This document shows positions 24,201 through 32,826 of a stretch of 32,843 nt of DNA, piece by piece. Each line of letters starts with the position of its first letter. The first letter of the stretch is position 1. Source of the stretch: Vulcanimicrobiota bacterium (GTDB taxonomy: Bacteria; Pseudomonadota; Gammaproteobacteria; Xanthomonadales; Rhodanobacteraceae); contig CAJCJD010000116.1 of NCBI GenBank assembly GCA_903970555.1, forward strand, positions 1-32,843. The letters run 5' to 3'. Under the pieces are notes generated by a model. It saw only the letters and a list, made by a program, of their open reading frames with translations. It did no database searches and had not been told where the DNA came from. Position numbers and translations under genes: made by a program.

Positions 24201-27200
24201 GCGCAAGCTGCTGAGGTTGAGTACATAGGGGGTGATCGTCACCCAATCTATGCCACCAGTCAGCGTGTAGTTGGTGCTCAGTGCCGCACCATTGCCGGTG
24301 AGCGTGTAGCCGGCCAAGCCATTGTTGGCGAAGGCCTGCTGCAGACCGACGTTCTTGGTGGACAGCATGCCGCTACCGCCCAGCGTAAGCGTTTCGCCAT
24401 TCACGCCGGTGAGTACGCCGCCCGTGCCGAACAAAGTGGCATTGGCGTTCGTGGTGCCGTCATACACGCGTGTGCTGGTGAGATTGAGCACATAGGGCGT
24501 GATCGCGAAGCTGTCGGTACCACCGGCCAGCGTGTAATTGCTGGCCGAACCCGTGCCATTGCCCAGCGCTAGCGTGCCGGCGTTGAAGTCGGCGCCCGTG
24601 TAGTTGCCCACGTTCGCACCCGTAACTGCGCCCGCGCCGCTCAACGTTAGCGTTTCGCCGTTCACGCCGGTGTTGATCGTGCCATTGGTGCCGAACGCAC
24701 TGGCATTGGCGTCGACGTTGCCGTCGTACTGGCGCGTGCCGCTGAGATTGATGATCGCCTGGCTGATATCGCCAGTAAGGCCGACAGGTTGCGTGAGGGT
24801 GTAGTTGCTCTGGTCGCTGCCGGCAAGCGTGATGGCGGCGCTGACGGGAATGTTCGTGCCCGCATTCGGCGTGGCAAAGCTGCCTACGTCGCTGCCGATG
24901 GTGACGTTGTCGCCGCTCAGCACGCCTTGCAGTTGCTGCGTGCCGCCCAGGGTTGCCGTGGTGGTGCCGTCGTACGTCTTGGTATCGACGGTGGTGCCGA
25001 TGATGGTCAGCGGCGCTGGGGTGATCACCAGCGTATCGGTGCCGCCTATCAGCGTGTAATTGCTAGCCAGACCGCTGTCGTTACCCAGTTGCAGTGTGCT
25101 GAGGTTGAACGGCTGCGAGCCGGTGGTCGCGCCGGTGCCGGTGTAGCTGCCCACGTTTTTGCTCGACACCGTGCCAGAGCCGGAAACCGTAAGCGTTTCG
25201 CCGTTCACGCCAGTGACTACGCCGCCGCCGAACAGGTTCGCATTGGCGGCTGTGGTCGTATCGTAGACGCGCGTGCCAGTGAGGTTGATCACATCGGGCG
25301 TGATCGTGAACGTGCCGTTGCTACCCAACGTGTAGTTGCTGGCTAGGCCCGAACCATTGGCCAACGCAAGTGAGCCGGGGGTAAAAGTCCCGCCGACCTG
25401 CGTATAGATGTTCACATCCTGATCTGTCACAGAACCCGCGCCAGTCACCTTGAGCGTTTGGCCACCTACGCCAGTGTTGATCGTGCCATTGGTGCCGAAC
25501 GCATTGGCATTGGCATCGACACCACCGTTGTACTGGCGCGTGCCACTGAGATTGATCACCGCCTGCGTGATGGTGCCGGTGAGCCCGGTGGGTTGCGTGA
25601 GGATGTAGTTGCCTGCATCGCCGCCGCCAAGCGTGATGGCGGAGGCAACGGAGATGTTCGTGCCCGCATTCGGCGACGCAAAGTTGCCGGTGTCGACGCC
25701 GATGTTGACGTTGTCGCCGCTAAGTACACCTTGCAGTTGCTGCGTGCCGCCCAGGGTCGCCGTGGTGGTGCCGTCGTACGTCTTGGTGTTGACGGTCGTA
25801 CCGGTGATGGTCAGCATGGCTGGCGTGATGACCAGCGTATCGGTGCCTCCGATCAGCGTGTAATTGCCGGCGAGGTCGTTACCCGAACCGGTACTGCCGC
25901 TGGCGACCAGCGCCAAGGTGCCGAGATTGAAGGGCTGCGAGCCGGTGGTCGAGCCAGTGCCGGTGTAACTGCCAACGTTCTTGCTGGACGACGAGCCCTG
26001 CCCGCTCAACGTAAACGTGTCACCGTTCAGACCAGTGAGCGTGCCGAACAGGTTGCCCATGCCGTCCGTGCCGGCGTCGTACACACGCGTACCGCTGAGG
26101 TTGAGCACGTAAGGCGTGATCACGCCGTTATTGCCCGCGGCGGATGTCGGGAGGATGTAGTTGGACAGCAGCGTGCCGCTACTGGCAACGAAGTCCGACA
26201 CCACCAGGGTCGATTGCACACCCAGGCCAGTGCCAGCGTTGGACGTGACATAGTTGGCGGTGGCCGACTGCGGGATCGAGGCGCCCTCCCCGCTAGCGAA
26301 GCCAGTCAGTGTGTAATCGGAAGCGGTCAGCGTGGCTGAGTTGGTGCCGTCGTAGACCTTGGTGGGACTGCCGGTGATCACGGCGGTGAGCTGTTTGGGC
26401 GTGATGTTCGCCGTGAGGCCACTAGGCTGAGTCACCACGTAGTTGCCTGCGCTCGTGCCACCCAGGGTGAAGCCGCCTGCGCTGACAGCGAGATTGTTGC
26501 CGACGTTGGCCGTGCTGAAGGCGCCCTCCGCGCCACTCACATCCAGCGTCACGTTGTCGCTGCCGAGCACGCCCTGCAGCAACGCGCTGAGGGTATTGAG
26601 CGAGTCTGCGGTGCCCCCATCGTAGACCTTGTCGGCAGCGGTGATGCCACTGATGGTGAGCGTTGCGGGTGTGATATTGGCGGTCAGGCCGCTGATCGGC
26701 TGGAGTTGGTAATTGTCCTTGGCGCTGCCGGAAATGGAGAAACCATTCGCCGTAACCGCGATGCCGCTGCCAACATTGGATTGCGCAAACGTACCGGAGG
26801 TAGAGGTGGTTAACGTGACATCGCCCATGTCGGTCGCCACCAGTCCCGCCAGCCCCGCGGCAGTCACATTTAGCGTGTCATTGGTGTTGGTGTCGTAGAT
26901 CTTATTGGTGGCGAACACGCCCGTGATGAACAGAGGCGCTGGCGTGATGTTGCCCGACCCTGAAGCGCTATTGGCCAGGGTGTAGTTGGAGAGCAGCGTG
27001 CCGCTGCTTGCGCTGTAGTTGTTGGCCGTCAACGCACCGCTGATCGCAATATTGTTGCCGGCGTTGGCGGTGCTGTAGTTGAACGGCGTGGTCGGCGTGA
27101 TAGTCGCGCCTTCGCCGGCGACGAAACCGCTGATCTGGAAATTGGACGAGGTGAGCTGCGCGATCGAACTGCCGTCATACACCTTGTTGAGATTGCCGAC

Positions 27201-30200
27201 CAAACTCACCGTCAAGGGCGCCGGCGTAATGCTGCCCGTCGTGAACACAAAGGTGGGGAACGTGTAATTGCTGGCGCTGCCGCTGCTGAAGGTGAAATCC
27301 GAAGCGTTCAGCGTCACTTGGAACGGCTGGTTGCTGCCGACGTTCTTGCTGGCGAAGAAACCAGTGATGTTGGCGTTGACAACGGCGGCATCGCTGCCCT
27401 GAAAACCGGTCAACGAAAAGTCTTGCGTATATGAGGGGCCGCCATCGATGAGGGTATTGAGCAAAAAGGTGTTGGTACCGTCGTATACCTTGCTCACCGG
27501 CTGGTTAAGACTGGCTGTGATGCTTACGCCCACCGCCGCTGGGGTAATAGTGCCGAAGCCGCTGGCCAACGTCGGCAGTATGTAGTTTGACAACAATGTG
27601 CTGCCAGCTGCGCTGTAGTTGCTGCCGTTAAGCGTGGTACTTACGCCCTCGATACCCGCGTTGGCCGACGCGTAGAGGCCGGTGGTCGGCGTATTGACCA
27701 GCGAGATGCTGTCGCCGCCGATCAGGCCAGACAAGGCGTAATTGCCGGTGCCGAGCGTCGCATCGGTGTTGGTGTCGTAAACCTTGGTGGGGTTGTTGAC
27801 GATCGAGACAACCAGCGGCGCCGGATTGATCGTGCCCAAGCCGCTCACGCTACTGTTGAAGCTGTAGTTGGACAGCGATGTGCCCGAGCCGACCGTGAAA
27901 TCCGACGGCTGCAGCGTAGCCGTCACACCGATGTTGGTGCCAGCGTTGGGCGAGGCATAGATCGCCGGACTCTGCGAAACCACCCCACTCTGGCCGCCCA
28001 CAAAACCGCTGATAGTGAAATCACCCTGCGTCAGCGTGGCGGCATCGGTGCCGTCATAGGTCTTCGCCGGACTGCCGTTGAAAGAAACAGTCAACGGTCG
28101 CGGCGTGATATTGGCAGTAAGGCCGGTCGGTTCGATCACCGTGTAATTGCCTGCCGCGGTGCCGGTGAGAGTAAGGCCGCTCGCGGTCACGGCAAGGTTG
28201 CTGCCGACGTCCGATTGGCTAAAGGTGCCAGTGGCCGAACCGGTCAGCAATGAAACGTCGTCACTGCCGACCACACCATTGAGCGTGGCGCTGCCGACGT
28301 TCAAGGAATCGGTGGTGGTGCCGTCGTAAACCTTGTCGGTGGCTGTTACGCCACCAATGGCCAGCGCCTTGGGCGTGATGTTTGCGGTGAGATTGGTCGG
28401 CGCGATCAGCTGGTAGTCGTCGGCCTTGCCGCCAGTAAGCGTGAAACCGCTGAGGGTGACTGCGATATTGTTGCCAGCATTAGTGCTGGCGAAGATACCT
28501 GTGCTGCCCGCGGTGCTCAGCGCAACGTTGCCGGAATCCCCTGCAATTACGCCAAAGATGCCGACGTTGCTGAGATTCAACGTATCCGCGTTGTTGCCGT
28601 CGTAGACCTTGTTATTGGCCAGCACGCCGCTGAGCAGCACCGGCGCCGGCGTGATCGTACCCATACCGATGGCGGAGGTCGGTAGCACGTAGTTGGAAAA
28701 ATTAGTGCCGGCGTTGGCGACGAAGTTAGTGATGGAGAAGGTCGCATTGACCTGCTGCGAGCCGGCGTCGGCACCGGCATAGGCGACGGAACTGGGTTGG
28801 TTCACCGTGGCGCCCTGCCCGCTGGCGAAACCAGTGAGCTGGTAGTTGGCAGAACCCAGTGTCGCCGTGGTGGTGCCGTCGTAGACCTTGGTGGGATCGC
28901 CAACGATCGATGCCGTCAGCACCGCCGGGTTGATCGTGCCGATATTCGCGCTGGCTGTGCCCGACAAGGCGTAGCCATAAATCGGTATGCCTGCGGCGTT
29001 GGTGATGCTGTAACCGGCGATAGCCCCGGGCGTAGTCACGCCGATATTCGAGCCGGCGTCGCTCGACTGATAGATGCCCGCCGCCGAAGCGACGATGTCG
29101 CCGTTGATCAGCCCGCTGTCGGTGAGATTCGATGCACTGAGCGTTGCAGTGGTGGTGCCGTCATAGCTTTTCGACGCCGTGCCTGTCAGGCCGGTCACCC
29201 TGAGCGTGGGCGCCACGCTGTAGAGAAAGCCATTGCCCGATGCTGCAGCGGCCGTCTGATACGGCGCGTTGTACTGAATGAAATTCGGCGCAAGGCCGCC
29301 AGTGGTATCCAGCGTGGGATTGGTGGAATAAATCAGCCACGGTGCAGATGTGCCCGTGCTCACCGCAGCACTGCCGGCGCTGTTGACGAAATTCGCGCCC
29401 GTGGCGAGCGTGACGCCCACGCCGCCGACAATCGATGCGCCACTGGCGATGGTGAGATTGGCGCCGCTGGCATCCATCACCACTTTGCCTGCGCCGTCTA
29501 CAGGAGCATTCACGTTTATGCCGTGCAACGCATCGAGCGTAAGCGTGGCGGCCGCATTGCTCCAGCTCACCGCGGCGTTTACGTTGATGTCGCCCAAGCC
29601 AGAACTTTGGGTGCCTGCGCCGGAGGCACCCGTCGACGTAGTCTGTTCGGTGACGCTGGTGCCCCCGTTGAGCGTTTGCGAAATGGTGGTGGCTGCAGTG
29701 CTATCGATGGTGAGGTCAATCGGGTCGACCAACCAGGTCCCGGCGTTGCCTTGTGGTGCGGCAGCGGTGATATGCGCATTGCTTGCCAGATTGAAATGGG
29801 CAGCGGAGGTTTCGATGGAACCGCCGGCGCCGCCGTTCGGCGCACTCGCGTCTAGCGTGCCGCCAACGTTCACCTGCCCTGCCGTCATGCCGCCCAACAA
29901 GGTGATGGTGCCGTTCTGATTCTGCACCGTCTGCGCCTGCACCACGCCGGTGTTATTCACCACGCTGGCGAGCAACGCATCCTTGGCGCCGGCGCTCATG
30001 ATTACGCGGCCGCCATCGGCCACGATCAACTGGCGGTTTTCGGCCAAATTGTTGAGGGTGCTCTGATCCACCTGCAGATGCACCAGCTGGCTGCCGGTGA
30101 AGGTGAGCGTGACGGCGCTACCGCCGGCCAGCGCCACCGTGCCGAGCTGCGCGGTGATAGTGCCCTGGTTGGAAACCTGATTGCCAAGCAACGCGACATA

Positions 30201-30800
30201 GCCGCCATTGGCCGCCGTAATGGTGCCGCGATTGATGACGCTGCCTTTGCCCGATCCGCTGAAGCTGCGATTGCTGCTATCGAGGGTGCTGTCATCGACA
30301 TCGAGCGTGGACGCCACCAGGCCGCCGACATTCACTTGTGCGCTCTGCCCGAACAGCACACCGTTCGGATTGATCAGCCACACCTGACCGTTGGCGTTGA
30401 GATGCCCGTAAATTTCGCTAGGTGTGCTGCTGAAAATGCGATTGACCGCGATAGCGTTGCTACCCGGTTGCAGGAAATTCACGGTCTGGTCGGAGCCGAT
30501 GTTGAAGCTCTGCCAGTTCAACATCAGTGTCGAGCTGTCCTGGCGGATCGTGGTGACATTGCCCACTTGCTGGATCTGCGCGGCGCCGGACACGATTTGA
30601 CCGCCGGTCGGCGCCGTGCCCGCGCGCGCAAGTCCGGGCATGCTTAGCGACATGGCCAGCAGCGAGAGTGCCATGACACGTTGGCCGGCCACACCGCGCT
30701 TGCGCGAGCCACCGCTTGCTCGGGTGGAATGCGCCAGTTCCGAGGCTGGTACCCATTGGGAAAGGGAGCGGTTCCAGCACAACCTGTAGATGTGGTTCAT
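21234..30800 (-). CDS. Giant TpsA exoprotein, filamentous-hemagglutinin-type adhesin with YDG repeats
   Basis: A 3188-residue secreted protein, exported through the TpsB encoded next. ATG 30800 starts MNHIYRLCWNRSLSQWVPAS, a classic extended signal peptide region (ESPR), followed by a hydrophobic core and probable cleavage after ARA60. The TPS secretion domain spans roughly 61-330, with NPNG at 144-147 in LINPNGVLFGQSAQVNVGG. After a linker come about 28 YDG-type modules (KVYDGTTTATL or TGTRVYDGGTDANAS) up to about residue 3120. The tail has a CX4C (Cys3176 and Cys3181), the only cysteines I see in the mature chain, like the disulfide anchor of HMW1. The open frame starts 37 codons earlier, but the ESPR fixes the start. 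TpsA proteins of this type are adhesins or biofilm factors; the ligand is unknown. Confidence 0.93.
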   Translation of the reverse strand: MNHIYRLCWNRSLSQWVPASELAHSTRASGGSRKRGVAGQRVMALSLLAMSLSMPGLARAGTAPTGGQIVSGAAQIQQVGNVTTIRQDSSTLMLNWQSFNIGSDQTVNFLQPGSNAIAVNRIFSSTPSEIYGHLNANGQVWLINPNGVLFGQSAQVNVGGLVASTLDVDDSTLDSSNRSFSGSGKGSVINRGTITAANGGYVALLGNQVSNQGTITAQLGTVALAGGSAVTLTFTGSQLVHLQVDQSTLNNLAENRQLIVADGGRVIMSAGAKDALLASVVNNTGVVQAQTVQNQNGTITLLGGMTAGQVNVGGTLDASAPNGGAGGSIETSAAHFNLASNAHITAAAPQGNAGTWLVDPIDLTIDSTAATTISQTLNGGTSVTEQTTSTGASGAGTQSSGLGDINVNAAVSWSNAAATLTLDALHGINVNAPVDGAGKVVMDASGANLTIASGASIVGGVGVTLATGANFVNSAGSAAVSTGTSAPWLIYSTNPTLDTTGGLAPNFIQYNAPYQTAAAASGNGFLYSVAPTLRVTGLTGTASKSYDGTTTATLSASNLTDSGLINGDIVASAAGIYQSSDAGSNIGVTTPGAIAGYSITNAAGIPIYGYALSGTASANIGTINPAVLTASIVGDPTKVYDGTTTATLGSANYQLTGFASGQGATVNQPSSVAYAGADAGSQQVNATFSITNFVANAGTNFSNYVLPTSAIGMGTITPAPVLLSGVLANNKVYDGNNADTLNLSNVGIFGVIAGDSGNVALSTAGSTGIFASTNAGNNIAVTLSGFTLTGGKADDYQLIAPTNLTANITPKALAIGGVTATDKVYDGTTTDSLNVGSATLNGVVGSDDVSLLTGSATGTFSQSDVGSNLAVTASGLTLTGTAAGNYTVIEPTGLTANITPRPLTVSFNGSPAKTYDGTDAATLTQGDFTISGFVGGQSGVVSQSPAIYASPNAGTNIGVTATLQPSDFTVGSGTSLSNYSFNSSVSGLGTINPAPLVVSIVNNPTKVYDTNTDATLGTGNYALSGLIGGDSISLVNTPTTGLYASANAGIEGVSTTLNGSNYSAAGSTLLSNYILPTLASGFGTITPAAVGVSITASLNQPVSKVYDGTNTFLLNTLIDGGPSYTQDFSLTGFQGSDAAVVNANITGFFASKNVGSNQPFQVTLNASDFTFSSGSASNYTFPTFVFTTGSITPAPLTVSLVGNLNKVYDGSSIAQLTSSNFQISGFVAGEGATITPTTPFNYSTANAGNNIAISGALTANNYSASSGTLLSNYTLANSASGSGNITPAPLFITGVFATNKIYDTNTNDTLNVTAAGLAGLVATDMGDVTLTTSTSGTFAQSNVGSGIAVTANGFSISGSAKDNYQLQPISGLTANITPATLTISGITAADKVYDGGTADSLNTLSALLQGVLGSDNVTLDVSGAEGAFSTANVGNNLAVSAGGFTLGGTSAGNYVVTQPSGLTANITPKQLTAVITGSPTKVYDGTNSATLTASDYTLTGFASGEGASIPQSATANYVTSNAGTGLGVQSTLVVSDFVASSGTLLSNYILPTSAAGNNGVITPYVLNLSGTRVYDAGTDGMGNLFGTLTGLNGDTFTLSGQGSSSSKNVGSYTGTGSTTGSQPFNLGTLALVASGSTGSGNDLAGNYTLIGGTDTLVITPAMLTITGTTVNTKTYDGTTTATLGGTQQLQGVLSGDNVNIGVDTGNFASPNAGTNISVASAITLGGGDAGNYILTQPTGLTGTITQAVINLSGTRQYNGGVDANANAFGTNGTINTGVGGQTLKVTGAGSVTDQDVNIYTQVGGTFTPGSLALANGSGLASNYTLGSNGTFTITPDVINLTGTRVYDTTTAANANLFGGGVVTGVNGETLTVSGSGTVSSKNVGSYTGTGATTGSQPFNLSTLQLGNDSGLASNYTLIGGTDTLVITPAPLTIIGTTVDTKTYDGTTTATLGGTQQLQGVLSGDNVTIGSDVGSFATPNAGTNIPVSAAITLAGSDQSNYTLTQPVGLTGDISQAIINLSGTRQYDGNVDANASAFGTNGTINTGVNGETLTLSGAGAVTGANVGNYTGADFNAGTLALGNGTGSASNYTLAGGTDSFAITPYVLNLTSTRVYDGTTNANATLFGTGGVLTGVNGETLTLGGSGMLSTKNVGLQQAFANNGLAGYTLTGNGAALSTNYTLTGGIDWVTITPYVLNLSSLRAYDGTTGANASLFGGGVLIGLNGETLTLSGSGTVSSANASAIAYMGTGSTTGSQGFNLNTLQLGNGTGLAGNYTLIGGTDTLLITPAIVNLAGTREYDGGLDAGASAFGAHGVISTGVNGETLTLTGAGTVTGANVGNYTGGNFNAGTLGLTNGTGLASNYTLVGGTDSLAITPYILDLSGARAYDGTTGGNANLFGNNGVLTGVNGETLTLSGSGTASSANASATPYTGIGSTTGSQGFNLNTLTLTGNGATQASNYTLIGGTDTLTINKAVVNLSGTRVYDGGTDAGASSFGTNGVISTGVNGETITLTGAGTVAGANVGNYTGANFSTGTLGLTDGTGLASNYTLTGGSDTLAITPYVLSLTGSRAYDGSTSANGSLFGNNGVLTGVNGETLTLGGSGTVSSANASATPYTGIGSSTGSQGFNLNTLTLTGNGSAQAGNYTLIGGTDALTINKAVINLSGTRVYDGNTDADASTFGNNGVISTGVNGETLALTGAGTVTSANVGSYTGGNFNAGTLALNSGSGSASNYTLTGGNDTLAITPYVLNLTGTRVYDGTTGADSSLFGNNGVLTGVNGETVTLSGSGVLSSKNVGQQLPFASNGLSGYTLTGNGSALGGNYTLTGGTDWVTITPLAINVGAAGQSKTYDGATTAGVTLASNGVLPGDTVNFHDGAANFGSPNAGSNVSIAVSGITATGADAGDYTFNTTATTSATITPYVLNLTGTRVYDGGTDANASLFGNNGVLTGVNGETVTLNGSGVLTSKDVGTQLAFASTGSLVLGNGSGLGSNYTLTGGTDWVSITPLPIVVTATGTNRMYNGQVGDVVSLTSNGVLPGDVLSFADGLAIFGSPYVGNGKTVTVSGITATGADAADYLITDPITTTTADITGAGFSGSGVQGSWIAQLQGGLHPSPIATPYGLADMDTVGVYSGNQQLRHRPIERNRARVDFHSGLALQLQNGGVRLPSDALPRSITPSCATPSCLTVPVNP
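21540..29210 (-). repeat. Array of about 28 YDG-type modules inside TpsA
   Basis: By eye I count 28 YDG-like cores (some YDT, YNG). Modules near the N-terminal side (about 26,130-29,210) are mostly the KVYDGTT type; those nearer the C-terminus (about 21,540-26,130) are mostly the GTRVYDG...FGNNGVLTGVNGET type with inter-module YTLTGGTD and ITPYVLNLTG. Higher-order copies are evident: the core GTCGTAC falls at 22797, 23352 and 23907, exactly 555 bases (185 codons) apart, a two-module unit; and a TKTYDGTTTATLGGTQQLQG block recurs 804 bases apart (near 24971 and 25775). YDG/MBG-type modules are known stalk domains of surface proteins. Such near-identical DNA favours copy-number change by recombination and assembly error. 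Confidence 0.85.
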
Positions 30801-31900
30801 GAGTTCAACGCGCCTTTGAAGAAATAAGTTGTGAGGTCGAGCCGCATTCATGCCGGCATACAAGACCATCAGAGCGGGATGGATGAGGCGAGGTAGCGAT
30901 GCGGCGCCCATTCAGATCGCGCGCGAGGCTTTGACGTGCCCGAACGGTGGAAACGACGGACACTCGCAGGGGCCAGCCAGAGCGTGTGGCGGAAGCCATG
31001 CGCCGTCATCCGTCTCACCTGCAGAGCCGCGGACATATAGACATTTCCATTTCCTCGTCCCTAGGACATTGGGCAAAGGCCAATGAGCAGCCACGACAGC
31101 GAGTGATGTGCACCTCAAGGATCCGGCACGAAAGTGCCCGGGCGCCTACGGCGGATCATTGATTCAGCTGTGCGGTGAACTTCTTGGAGCACTGATCATT
31201 ACCTTGGCTCCTCATTACCTGCGTGGTCGCTCTCGCGCACGCCACCGAAGGCGTCACCACTATCAGGATCGTCGCCTTGAACAATCCTGGAAGTTCACGT
31301 CATGTCGCTCGATCATTGCCAACACCCCCTGCTGAACAGCTCGGCCAAGCGTGGCCCCGCATACCCGATGCATGCGGCAGCGGACACGCTGCTTGCGTGA
31401 CTGCGAGTGGGCTTGGGTCGATTGATGCGAAAGTTACGCCCCTGTCCATTCGAGGCATCCCCCGAACGACGCGTCATGCGCAATGCAATTCCAATTGCAG
31501 CCACATGACTTTTTCTTCGATAAACGACGCGTAATCCGTTATCCGGACCCACTAGCGTGTGGGCATGCTAGGTGAGAAACCGTCGACACCAAAGGCACAA
31601 ACTCGGGAAGTTATGTCACGCCGTGCGTGACGAAAGGTCATTTCGGCAAAGCCGCGCATTCGGCTTCTTTCCTCGCTGCGGCACTCTGACCGGGCGCTAA
31701 AGCCGAGGTGCGCGGGCGGCGACTCATCGCATACAGCTTTGCCGCAGCGGACACCGCATGGCGATCGAATGGAATATTTTTTGTCACCGGGTCACGCTTT
31801 CGGCATGCCATTGCATTGCTGAAATGCCCACTTACCGGCAATCCCTTCCAAATTTTCTTACCTATCCGCTTCAGCTCGGGACAACGACGTCGACGCATGC
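30801..31900. other. 1.1-kb non-coding region upstream of TpsA
   Basis: Between the TpsA start and the stop of the response regulator gene I find no convincing gene; short frames on both strands (for example 31108-31335 plus, 31638-31904 minus) have no family features. It must hold the TpsA promoter. Visible dyads: TGCAATT-CC-AATTGCA (31484-31499), CTAGC-N10-GCTAG (31552-31571) and AAGCCG-N6-CGGCTT (31649-31666). A long leader or a small RNA is possible but unproven. Confidence 0.55.
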
Positions 31901-32677
31901 TCAATCGACTGCATCTACGCTGCGTTCTCGCAGGCGTTGTCGGAATGCGCTTGGCGTAACACCCATGCGCTCACGGAAAGCTGTAGTGAAATTGCAGGCA
32001 CTGCGGAACCCGACCTGATCGGCGATGTCCTGCATGCTCATGCGCGAATTGGTCAACAGCTCCCGTCCGAGGCGCAGCCGCTCGTCCCTGATCCACGCGA
32101 ATACCGTCATATCTAGGTATTGGCGGAAAATGGCCGAGAGCTTCTTGTCGTGCGTCCCTACCTTGTGCGCGATCTCGGCCAATGCCGGTAGCCTGGCGAG
32201 GTTGGCGCCGATGAAGCGCATCGCCGCGCGCAGGATCACCTCGTCCGGTGACAGGAGTGCCTGCGGTGTGGACGGCTCGGACGCTGCGGCGCGCGGCGCC
32301 AGCCGCAGGTGGATCCGCACGCGCGCCAGCACCTCGGCAGGCAGGCATGGCTTGAGTACGTAGTCGACAGCGCCATGCAGCAGCCCATCCAAACGCTCAT
32401 CTTGAGCACCTGCAGAACTGAGGAAGATGATCGGGATGTCGCGTGTCTGCGGAGATTCCTTCAACAGGCGGCTGCCGGCGAGGCCGTCGACATTCGGCAT
32501 TCGCACGTCCAACAGGATCAGATCAGGCGTCAATGCCACTGCGCGCTCGTAACCTTGCCGCATATCGGTCGCTACGCTCACGCGCAGCTGCTCATTGCGA
32601 AACAACTCGGTGACCGCGCGTATTTCCTCGGGTCGGTCATCGATGACCAAAATAAGTGGTTGATTCTGTATCAACAT
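31901..32677 (-). CDS. Response regulator with AraC-type DNA-binding output
   Basis: A 258-residue two-component regulator. The receiver domain (1 to about 125) has the acidic pair Asp13/Asp14 (LVIDDRPEE), phospho-acceptor Asp57 in LILLDVRMPNVDG, the SSA switch at 87-89 and Lys109 in YVLKP. After a linker, an AraC-type helix-turn-helix domain (about 150-250) includes LPALAEIAHKVGTHDKKLSA and MSMQDIADQVGFRSACNFTT. Phosphorylation by a partner histidine kinase, not in the window, would control DNA binding. The frame runs upstream to 32806, but ATG 32677 fits a receiver start. It reads toward TpsA with 1.1 kb between, and is a candidate regulator of it. Confidence 0.9.
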   Translation of the reverse strand: MLIQNQPLILVIDDRPEEIRAVTELFRNEQLRVSVATDMRQGYERAVALTPDLILLDVRMPNVDGLAGSRLLKESPQTRDIPIIFLSSAGAQDERLDGLLHGAVDYVLKPCLPAEVLARVRIHLRLAPRAAASEPSTPQALLSPDEVILRAAMRFIGANLARLPALAEIAHKVGTHDKKLSAIFRQYLDMTVFAWIRDERLRLGRELLTNSRMSMQDIADQVGFRSACNFTTAFRERMGVTPSAFRQRLRERSVDAVD

Positions 32678-32826
32678 CGTACTGCCCACCCCCTGACCGG
32701 TGCACCGCAAGCCTCTTGCGGTGTGCACCAGCTGTATGGATGAGCCGAGTATAGGACAGCTTCGCCTGACACTCCCGTCGCCCAAAGGCCGCGTCAGCCC
32801 CTCCAAAAGATCGTCCCGCGGGGCGC

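Noticed and set aside
23487-26339. Long plus-strand frames (for example 23487-24140, 24789-25346, 25458-26339)
   Set aside because: Antisense shadows of the TpsA repeats; the repeated codon pattern keeps the opposite frame open and yields repetitive Arg/Ala-rich sequence.
21540-29210. Regular DNA repeats considered as a CRISPR or satellite array
   Set aside because: Units are about 260-290 bases, in frame and encode YDG modules; there are no short repeats with unique spacers.
31638-31904. Minus-strand 88-codon frame after the response regulator
   Set aside because: Basic, low-complexity composition, no start signal and no family match.
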